From Kappaphycus alvarezii (lineage: Eukaryota; Rhodophyta; Florideophyceae; Gigartinales; Solieriaceae): 64,000 bases of DNA. The DNA lies in the NCBI GenBank assembly GCA_002205965.3, contig NADL03000512.1:1240001-1304000 (forward strand), read 5' to 3'. Shown piece after piece: positions 55,681 through 64,000 of this stretch. Under the pieces are notes generated by a model, which was not told where the DNA came from, did no database searches, and was given only the letters and a program-made list of their open reading frames with translations. The stretch's first letter is position 1; each line of letters begins with the position of its first letter. The position numbers were made by a program, and so were the translations under genes.

Positions 55681-58130
55681 CTGATCCATCATTCGCGGGA
55701 TCGTAGACGACGCGGTCATCAAACCGAAGGGCATTACCTCTAACTTAAAGGACCGCAGCGACACCCGAAGTGGTTATCTCGTTGCATTCTCGCTCACCTG
55801 ATTTGCTAATAACCAGCAAAAAGGTCGCGGGCAGTAAAGATGGAAGAACCCCTCAGGTCGTCAAATACTTTTCTATCTTCGGTAGCGGTCAACGATCTGC
55901 CTTCATCTTCCTGTTCAGCATGCGATAATCCACGCAGAAGGTCTCCTGTCCTTGTTGGTGATGATTACGACAGGAAAGGACCACGCAAAAGACGCTGGTG
56001 ATACTTCCAGTGCTAAGATGTTTTCAATCTCTTGACGGGCCGTCAGCTTGTGATGAGGGACATCTGACGAGCTCCATGTAAATAGGACTCTGATCCTTTA
56101 ACTCGAATAAAGTTTCCAGTCGGTACTGATGCAGGGCGAAGTTCATTGATTGTCCATACGACTAATCCCGTACCGTGAAGTGCACCAATAACTCGCCTTG
56201 AACTTTTTCTTCAGGTGAGCCAAGTGTTCCTTAGAGCCCCTCATTTCTTCTCAATCTTCTCCTTCTCAGTTGCTAACGGCGGCAGCACTCTTTTCGGTTT
56301 ACTTTTCTGCGGAAAACTGTATTGCAGGCATATTCTCGATAGCTAAAGTGAGTTCTTTTTCTGATAAGTCGTCGTTGGCTGGACCAGCATCGCTATCGGA
56401 TAAAATCTTCGCTTGTGTTCCAGTCCCCTCTCTCAGGGTGCTTTTCTGTGGGATTCGTATCGGGGTCCAAAGGTAATATCGTTTCATCTGACCTGATTTG
56501 AAGACGGACGCTCTGCTTTCCGAAGTCCAAATTGGCGCGCATAGACGAGAGCGTCGGAAGGCCGATTATGGGTCGAACGGGGATTCTCCATGAAAAGATA
56601 GCTCAGCTTGACGGCTTGATCCCTAAAGTGTAGAAAAGTCAGAAACGAACCTATAGACGAGAATCTTTCTCAATTTTCAACTTATCTTCCTATTGGTGCA
56701 GGTTGGGGATAGATAAAGTCAGCGCGATAGTTCCGCCACATATCAGTAAAGCTCCAGAATCCAGTAAACCCATACTTCGCACCGCAAACCTGTATTTCAA
56801 CGAGCCGCAGCAGACGCTGTGGTGAATTCGAAACGGCTGTGACCAGGGTCCAACTTCTTTCCTAACAGGCGATGCCTAACTTTTGTAGCAGCATCAACCA
56901 ATACACGGAGAATTGATCTAATTAAGGCCACAATTAGCTTTTCGGGCTCTGAAACCACGTCAATTTTTCTACATACTCTTGGATCTGTTCTAATTCTTCT
57001 TTGCTTCTTTTTCTTCTTTTTAATCTTCTTAAAGCGCGTTCACCTCGTAAGTCGTCTCGAGGAATCAGACGTGCTGGGCGAAGGCCTATAAGACCTGAAA
57101 CGAAGCGAGAGATTGGAACTTCTTCACTTTTCTTGCCTTGGTTGTTTCGTTATCATCGACGTCAGAAATCTTTTTTATGGTATTGACTATCTCCCCAGTA
57201 GAGGAGTAGGCGTCACCCATGTCTTCACTGACGAAATTCACCGGTCCTTCTTTTTTTATTTATCCCTCCATTCGGCAGAATACTACTCGTTTTGCAAGCT
57301 GGAGTCCAGCAATTTGCCTTCCGAGTGCCCAAAATTACCACAAAAAAGTGATTTATGAATGCAGTGCGGGCTTTTCTCGCACCCTAGGATATATGCTCCG
57401 GCTCACGACAGTAGGAGAAAGTCATGAGACATTTTTTTTGTTGATTTGAAGCTGAAGGCCGGCTACCTTCTCTCGAGTTTTTTTCTTGTTCTGTTTGTTG
57501 AACGGAGTCAAGCGGGAAAGATTTTCTGCTAGCTTATCCACCTTAATCTAAAAATTCTTTGAGCGAGAATCTGGACGAACCATAAAATTTGTCGGGGTGA
57601 CCTTTCTCGGTCAAGATTATGTTCCCGAAAATGGAAATAGATTATATTGAGAGTCTTCCAAAGCCTGCACGACGTCGACGTTGCTCTTTGAAAGGTCAGG
57701 AACTGCTTTATTCTTCATGATGGCAAGCAGCAGTACGGAGAAGTCAAACTTAGCGATGCTATCGAAGCCGGCCTTCTTGTAAAGTCTTTCCATCTTCTTC
57801 AGCGAACGCAAGATATAGTTTAAATCAAATCCAATCTACAAAGCTTTGCGGATGATCTCTTGCAATTCTTCTTCAATAAAGCTGTTGAGAATTTTTGCCT
57901 TAACGATCGGGTAATTTTGTCGTCATCGGTGAATTCTGCATCCGTCCGAAGTTGTCGTAATAGAACTCGAGCGCAGAGCCATCCAGATGCGCGAGTAGTG
58001 ATAATGCTTTCTCTTCATTGGATTTACCGGCCATGATGACATTATTGAGGATAAAGAAGAACTTATTCACACCGATGCTGCCGTTGTAGACCAACGAGCT
58101 AACCCCATTATAAAATTACCTGTACAGGAA
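55675..58130 (-). mobile_element. Gypsy-2: Ty3/gypsy fragment (gag to RT), frame-broken
   Basis: Minus strand from right: gag (58094-57617) with SNEEKALSLLAHLDGSALEF and MERLYKKAGFDSIAKFDFSV; protease or linker region (56487-56200); RT start (about 56130-55675). The RT reads AWSFPVVIITNKD, then a YRMLNRK-type block, FTARDLFAGYYQI and VMPFGLMTASSTI, all gypsy RT blocks in changing frames. It stops after PRMMDQIL at 55680, so the rest of pol is absent. No LTR was identified. Confidence 0.65.
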
Positions 58131-58422
58131 TTCCATGTTACGCCTGGTAAAGGGAGGATGGCTGGTGGCGTGGATGGGTAATAGATGGTTCCTGCCTTTA
58201 ACGCTTGTTATATGCAACGGCATGCAGGGCATTTGTGGCTTCCATCGTATTTTAATTTTAAAACGTAGAAATAAGAAATCAATAAAACAATAAAGTACGC
58301 GTGGTGGTGCGAATCTACAGTATTACAGTAAAACGATCAAAAGTTAAAGAAAATTATAACTTTCCACCCTCTATCAAATCCGTGCAACAGCAACATTTCA
58401 GGAAATGACATTACTTTCCAAG

Positions 58423-58447
58423 TATTAAATTTCCCAAAATTTTCCTC
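58423..58447 (+). repeat. Dispersed CATTAAAA/CCCC motif, diverged copy
   Basis: TATTAAATTTCCCAAAATTTTCCTC. Same order as the better copies, followed by CTGTAC. Confidence 0.4.
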
Positions 58448-59470
58448 TCTGTACCAATAGAGGTTTCAGTTTCCTAATACTCAGGAAGCCCGCAGCACCA
58501 GCTTGGGGCCCTCTTGTAGAGAAGAAGAATATTACAGTAGAATCCAGAAGAAAGCAGAGCTGAGCACGGAACAAAATCCAGAACCAATGCTAATAGCATG
58601 CTACAAGTAGAACTAAAGTGTTGGAAAAGAGACCCTTTGAAGAGCAAACAATGAAGTGTGATAATGTCGTACGAGCTTGTTGTGGTAATGAGACGGTATA
58701 TGTTGATGCGGGCAGGAGATGCGAACTCCCGATAAGTAAAGAGTCAATATCTTCTTCCTCCCCTCTTGAGGATCAGCGATGAGGTCTTCATTTTGCGTAA
58801 TTTGACTCAGACGAAGTGCTATTTTGCTGATCAGAAACATCGGAACCACAGCAACCATGATGTTCGGACATCACCAAATGTCCCGCTATTCTTCCCAACA
58901 AAATTACTTTACGCTACAAAACGTGCCCAGAGAATCTACTGCAACAAATAAACCCCTCAATATAATGTCGAGATGGATTCAACGCGGGATAAGTTGACTT
59001 TATTGGAAATGATAGTCTGGATGGATGCTGGTATTCGGAGGTATATCTTTTTGAAAGCGCCCTACGGCTTCAGATTAGTTACTAGCCCTTTTGGATTAGT
59101 AGTACCGCTCTAGATGCGTTTAGTAGTATTTTGGGTTTATCTCATTTGGTATATCATTCAGTAGCTATTGGAATAAATCTACTAAAGAAATAAAACGCGC
59201 AATTCCTCCATACGGCTTTATTAATTTGATATACGCCGTATATCGCTACAATTTACTAAAATTGCATTTAATTTTACAATACTTTGCTTCTAATCGTGAC
59301 AATAAATTTAGAATTTCGTTCTATTGAGATCAGAACGAATAATTGGTCAGATTTACATGTCTCTTTCTCTCAATAACATTGTTTAATATACAAACGGCAC
59401 AGATACACAGAATCTCTAATTCACAGACTTTCAAACCTAAGTCCTCGAAAAAAACTGTCCTACACCCCTA

Positions 59471-59497
59471 ATCAATAAAACACCCCAATTTCTCCCT
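59471..59497 (+). repeat. Dispersed CATTAAAA/CCCC motif copy
   Basis: ATCAATAAAACACCCCAATTTCTCCC. It shares the upstream TCCTAC..CCCTAATCA with the weak copy at 41711. Confidence 0.5.
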
Positions 59498-59967
59498 CCA
59501 GTTACGGGATATGCAAAAAAGCCAATACAATTTAAAACGCATGTAATCAAAAATTTTAAACCAAGTCAGGTCCAGTTGTAAAATCTGTGCTAATTTTTTT
59601 TGTTATTTCTTCCAATTCAAAGTATAAGCACGCAAAAAAAAGTAAAACCCGTTGAAAAAACAAGGTATTGAGAAGAGGATTAATGTTTTGCGAGATTAGA
59701 GGTCGTACGCAACAAAACTTTCGTTCGATTTTCCTTGCACAAGTCGGTTTGAAAAAAGAACTGTCCTCGGCACACGAAATATTGTTTGTATACGCGAAAG
59801 AAAATTCGTTAAACAAGCCCTTTAGACGAAATCAAAAAAACTGAAATAGGGAAAGCATGCCCATATGATTCTTTCTGAAGGGCTTCGCTTCCCCTAAAAA
59901 ACTTCATCTAAGAAGCTCATTTCATCAGCAAATTACCCTTCACTTTCATCGCTTTACGAAATGGCGA

Positions 59968-60480
59968 ATGTCTTACCAGGCGACGAATAGCCTGCGGACA
60001 CTGCAGCTACTGCGCTTGCTTCGCCTAATGTTCCCAGCTGTGCCACTAACGCGAGTGTCCCGTCTCTACCCTCTGCAGCAGTTGAGTTTGCAAACCCACA
60101 GGCACCTGGGCAACCACGTCTCAAAAAATTTCGTTCTAACGAAACCTAAGATATCCTGCTCTTGAAGGCTGTTCGTGCTCATGACGCTCACACAGAAGGA
60201 TGTGGCGAGAAAGGAAGCGTTTATGTGAAGGTGCTAGAATCATTTCTTGCGGCCACCCCTTCCATTTTGTTTCTGCATTACAAGCAGCCTTCTGTTAAGA
60301 GCCGTCACGACCGCTTCGATCGTATTCTGCGAGTACGCCGAAATCAGGTCAAGCGCAACGGAAAAGCGTCAGGTATAGACGAATTGTACGGTTATTAGAC
60401 GACATCGTACAAGAGGAAGATGAGAAGGGTGGAAAAAATCGTTTGGAAAATTATAAGAAAACCACTGCTCAGATAGATTA
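59968..60480 (+). pseudogene. Myb/SANT-like DNA-binding domain protein, frame-broken
   Basis: The + frame at 60162-60398 reads VRAHDAHTEGCGEKGSVYVK, VLESFLAATPS, RHDRFDRILRVRRNQVKRNG and KASGIDELYG. After one frame change it gives RLLDDIVQEEDEKGGKN. This order (aH...yg.k...f..v...l, R...L......+R....ASGi.E...ellDdI) is that of Myb/SANT-like proteins common in fungi, oomycetes and algae, often transposon-derived. The N-terminal piece (59968-60165) is in a different frame. Whether this is a host factor or a transposon accessory protein cannot be told. Confidence 0.5.
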
Positions 60481-62000
60481 GTAGCGGCCGGAGAGAAGAT
60501 CAGGGATTGAAGGATTAACAGTATATCTTCTAAATCGGGCGTCATAGATCTTCGTATAGGATGCTGCAGAGATTGACTAAACCCAGAGCAAAAGCTTGTC
60601 AACTTCGGCTAGGAAGAAGCGTAAGCGGCCCTAGCCGAATCAGACGATGAAGTTTCCGAATTTTTGTCGTCTGAATTGGAAGCAAGAAGGAAGCGGGAGG
60701 AAAAGATTGTTAAGATTGAATGAGAGGGATCGAAACTGGTAAATAAGCGTGTAGAGCCAGATAACGCTTATTACCAGCATATTCAATGAGCTCAAAAATC
60801 GATGACTTGACTTGGATTCTCGTACGCTTGAGTTAAGAATGGGAGAGCGCTGAGCTGCGATAGACAGCTAACAAAAGATGATGTAACTGTTGCGCGAGAT
60901 AGCGAGGCACATGATGGATTGAGTTTCCCCCTAACATGTAGCGTAGGATAGCCATCGGCACTTTGTTTTACTCCATTACTCGGACTCAGTTGCGCTTGAC
61001 AGGAATCTAGATAAACTTGACGGTTCGCAGTCAAAATTAGTGCCAGTTTGGCCATCCTTTTCTGTACATATCTTGCAATTATGCAAAATGGCAGCCGCTA
61101 TGTAAATTAGCGGAACTGGTGCACTGTACAATCATTAAACCCAAAGTTTTCCCCTGTAGACCTCTAAAGTTCTTGCAAAATCGTTTATCGCCCACATTTG
61201 CTTTTGATCTTTGTAATTTCACTCACTCCAATGAAACCCGTAGAACATTCATGCTTTTGTGAGCACTTGTTGCGCAGGCGTCGTGGTCAAAAGCTCGTAC
61301 TCAATTTGCATCCAAGGACGCATTACACATGCGAGGTCTCCAAATACGTAGAACTGCCTCTCATCTGTAAAGAGGCAGTGCTCCAGGCCGGTTTAAATCC
61401 CAAAGCGGCGAACTAAAGTCATTTAATGTCTTCCACCTTCCACAAGACATAGACTAACCTATTTTTCAATCATTAAAATACCCCAATTTTTCCCCATGCT
61501 GAAACATATAGATGCCATGTTTTATTCGCGGGAATTAATTTGAGGCTGTATGGTAGCTGAGAATTTTGATAGGGGTAAATCGGCGGGGGAAGAGATCCTC
61601 AGAACCAATTACCCTGAGAAGGAGGTGTTGCGAGCGACAAAAGTGCTACCGTGGTATTGTTGAACGAACAAAAGGGAGTGTATATAGAAGAGAGTTGAGA
61701 AAGCTACAAGCAAGTATAAAAGGGGCAGGGTCTACCACCGACGCTCTGCGACTAGCGTAAGAAAAAGTTTTCTTGGGTCTGAAGTTGACTCTCAACTTCC
61801 TACTACTCGGGACTTGGCTTGAAGTTGTCTGCCAACTTGCTTGACCTCTCCATGAGGAAGCAGTTTACTCAGCTTATATAGACTTTTGGCTACCCCTAAA
61901 GTCCGAACAAAACTACAGAAGATACCAAGAAATGCATAAAAATACTTTGTGTGGACAATATACTCTAAGCAAAAGATACTTAAGAAACTAACAATTAATT
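60481..62000. other. Spacer with unrecognised short ORFs
   Basis: No domain recognised. Motif copies lie at 61133-61154 and 61471-61494. The 72-aa + ORF at 61198-61416 (HSCFCEHLLRRRRGQKL) and the 87-aa - ORF at 60792-61055 have no known family. Confidence 0.4.
61471..61494 (+). repeat. Dispersed CATTAAAA/CCCC motif, best copy
   Basis: CATTAAAATACCCCAATTTTTCCCC. Its second neighbour lies at 61133, about 340 bp upstream. Confidence 0.55.
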
Positions 62001-62008
62001 TGGTCCTC

Positions 62009-62684
62009 TTATTTCCCATTCTCTAAATCAGATCCAAACAACTCCTCTAAAATATCCATGCTGTCCAAGCAGTCCCCACAAATATCTGCGAATGGCTCAC
62101 AACTCTCTATTTCCCCCTGGGAGATATCTAGACTACTAAAGATATCTCCATCCGGTTCCATCGTGGGCACAACTTGATCCATACTCTCTATTCCAGGCCC
62201 CACCAGTCCAACACTTTCCATGCCCCCTGTTCCCTCATCCTCCTCCTCCTCCTCCTCCTCTTCCTCCTCCTATCCTCCTCCCCTCCTCCTCCTCTTCCTC
62301 CTCCCATCCTCCTCATCCTTCCTCCTCCTCCTCCTGAGCCTCGTACACTAGCTCAGGGGCTAACCATTCCTCGAAGGACTCCCCGCTCTCCTCCTCGACC
62401 TTCTCAGCCTCTCCCGGACTTACCTCCCTCGCTTCTTCTTCTATGAAGAGGCGGCGAACGAACTCGATGATTTGCTTCTTTGTTTGCCGCCGGATGTAGT
62501 CGTCGGCATCGGTTGGCCCGTAGGCGGCGAGACGAAGGCCATTGATGGACGGGAAGGGCGGTTTTTGGAAATAGGGACAGAGGGGCGAAGGTTGCTCATT
62601 GTGATAGACGTTGGGGAACGGAGGCAATGTAGGGTGTTTTGGGTGTGTGGGGGGAGAGGTGATGAGTAAAATGATCGGGGGCAT
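62009..62684 (-). CDS. Acidic low-complexity protein of unknown function, split by a GAG microsatellite
   Basis: The minus ORF from 62684 reads RLAAYGPTDADDYIRRQTKK, QIIEFVRRLFIEEEA and EEESGESFEEWLAPELVYEA, then poly-Glu. In the next frame (62221-62009) it ends with DIFSSLDISQGEIESCEPFA and DILEELFGSDLENGK, which is acidic with spaced hydrophobic residues like an activation domain. The (TCC)n tract at 62236-62335 separates the frames and could be miscounted. Function unknown; a transcription co-activator is one guess. Confidence 0.4.
62236..62335. repeat. (TCC)n microsatellite, imperfect
   Basis: About 100 bp of CTCCTC repeats with interruptions. Read on - it codes for poly-Glu. Confidence 0.9.
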
Positions 62685-62967
62685 TTGGAACTTAGAATAA
62701 AGGGGTTTAAATAGGCTCCCGGGCAGGTTCTATAGATTAGGAATAGGTAAAATAAATCTGCAAGGGATTTTGCAATAGTGCATTTGCGCCCTTCTTCTCA
62801 AAAAAAGGCGAATTTGGAGGAGGAGGTAAGCTAAAAGGGAAAAGGGACTTGATTCGGGGTCGATTCAGAGGGTTAAATACAGTATAAAAATATCTAGATA
62901 AAATGGAAGTAAATTTGGAAATGACGGTGGAGAAGTTAGGGGCGGGATCGTTGTAGGTTGCTGGATT

Positions 62968-63056
62968 ACACGAGGGGAGGACCATTTCCTGTATTACGTG
63001 AAGGGAGGACCATTTCCTGTATTAAATGAGGGGAGGACCATTTTTTGTATTACAAA
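62968..63056 (+). repeat. 28-bp tandem repeat, three copies
   Basis: GGGAGGACCATTTCCTGTATTA repeats at 62975, 63003 and 63031 with exact 28-bp spacing. It lies between the acidic ORF and the 63164 ORF. Confidence 0.88.
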
Positions 63057-63163
63057 TTTCTCACAAGTGGTGCTAGTCGGAGATACGAAATGACTTAATT
63101 TTTAAACTTTCGTCTTGTGCTTAATAATTTGCTCACTAAATTGGCGCCGCTTCGGGATTCTCT

Positions 63164-63577
63164 GTGGATGACCGATCATGCGAGAACTGTCGATTGCCGC
63201 AAGTATTTATTGTCGAAGAAAATCCAGGAACGGATCCCAAAGTATTCTTGCGTCGGAAAGTTCCTTCGGTCGAAAGAGGTGTTGGGAATAATCGAGTGGT
63301 CGTCGTGGCAGTTCGATTGCATTTTATTTACAATGTTTCGAAAGTTCTTCGGTTCAAGTACGCAAAGTCAGTAAAATTCTCAGCGAAACTTGAACACCTA
63401 AAACTTCCCAATGAAGATAGCGTTGCTCAGTGGCGCGAAGCACCGAGACGAGGCACTTCAAGCTCTGAAGGAAGCCGGGAGGAGCAAAATTTGGTGGCAT
63501 CTGTCATGTTTTCACTCTACGTCAGCGTTGTGTTGATTGGTTTATATGCGGCTGTTCAGAATTATTGGGACGGGTGA
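63164..63577 (+). CDS. Unrecognised ORF with C-terminal membrane segment
   Basis: 137 aa from ATG 63164. The middle is basic (KVLRFKYAKSVKFSAKLEHL). A Ser/Glu-rich part follows (RRGTSSSEGSREEQN), then a strongly hydrophobic stretch VMFSLYVSVVLIGLYAAV near the end, followed by QNYWDG. This is the pattern of a tail-anchored protein. An overlapping frame (63117-63374) is open too and could be the true N-terminus. No family recognised. Confidence 0.35.
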   Translation: MDDRSCENCRLPQVFIVEENPGTDPKVFLRRKVPSVERGVGNNRVVVVAVRLHFIYNVSKVLRFKYAKSVKFSAKLEHLKLPNEDSVAQWREAPRRGTSSSEGSREEQNLVASVMFSLYVSVVLIGLYAAVQNYWDG

Positions 63578-64000
63578 GGTTTTCATGTTGGCAATCCGAG
63601 CCGTTTGATTTGTATTGTGAGTTAATTCGGAATACTACGATAAGTTTTTAACTCAGGGGGAATAGTTCGACCTGCTGCGCGGCAGACGGTTCAATTCAAA
63701 GGTTTCAAGCGAAGTCATGATGAGGGGGATTTAAACAAGTCTGCTGTCCTAAGTGTGGTTGAATAAATGGAATGCGGAAGATCTGTGTTTAGGTGGGCAT
63801 GTTGGCTTTCAGAGGTACATAGTTCTTTCGAGTGCCCTTCTGATTATTTTCCGTCCGTTTACGCATGCGTGTACACCAGGGCTTTAAAAGAAGCTGTCGT
63901 GAGCTTTGGATTTCTGCAAAGCACCCACACATACGCTCGTTTCCTGCTCCTGTCCTTAGTGGAAGCAATGATAACAATAATACTGATCCAGAAGAGGGGG
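63578..64000. other. End of window, no supported feature
   Basis: Only short open frames. Nothing recognised. Confidence 0.4.

Larger units (their letters stand above)
58131..59960. other. AT-rich spacer with a possible gypsy RT scrap
   Basis: Mostly non-coding. At 58985-59170 a + frame reads APYGFRLVTSPFGLVV, similar to the gypsy 'G.y.f.vmPFGL' block, but this is weak. Copies of the dispersed motif lie at 58423 and 59471. ORFs at 58613 and 59556 on - are not recognised. Confidence 0.4.

Overview
This is nuclear DNA from a eukaryote. The most likely source is a multicellular red alga (florideophyte type), but that is an inference. The window mixes a few conserved intron-poor host genes (TOR kinase, MED1, a TMF golgin, a RecQ helicase, an ADPRibase-Mn-like phosphoesterase) with long stretches of decayed retrotransposons. 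These belong to unusual Ty1/copia, Ty3/gypsy and LINE lineages known mainly from algae and oomycetes. No ribosomal RNA, convincing tRNA, CRISPR or prokaryotic operon was seen.

Layout. 0-1 kb: C-terminal end of a LINE on +. 1-11.9 kb: repeats and palindromes, a partial copy of the phosphoesterase gene (1.70-2.46 kb), a gypsy RT fragment (3.6-5.1 kb), unassigned decayed DNA, and a copia-like element on + (8.3-11.3 kb). 11.98-17.67 kb: a copia element on the minus strand with both LTRs. 17.8-18.9 kb: the fuller phosphoesterase gene with one intron. 19.4-27.2 kb: the TOR kinase gene on -, with HEAT, FAT, FRB, kinase and FATC regions all recognisable. 28.2-29.3 kb: piggyBac transposase remnant. 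30-32 kb: candidate small genes and hairpins. 32.13 kb: an ORF whose first 30 residues copy the histone H3 tail, joined to an unrecognised region and broken by a gypsy element (32.6-35.9 kb). 36.1-41.6 kb: a second LTR-bounded copia element on +, of another lineage. 44.5-51.8 kb: a host block of MED1 (+), TMF golgin (-) and RecQ helicase (-). 52-55.7 kb: a LINE with a clear RT. 55.7-58.1 kb: another gypsy fragment on -. 60-63.6 kb: a Myb/SANT-like protein, an acidic protein and an unassigned ORF.

Nearly every gene, host or mobile, carries single-base frame breaks, often in homopolymers. The two phosphoesterase copies differ mainly by such length changes. Conserved motifs survive on both sides of the breaks in TOR, MED1, TMF and RecQ, so residual sequencing or assembly error is a serious alternative to pseudogenisation.

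The host genes do not form a pathway. TOR is the growth and nutrient kinase, MED1 a Mediator subunit, TMF a Golgi coiled-coil protein, and RecQ a DNA repair helicase. The most unusual object is the H3-tail-mimic ORF at 32131.
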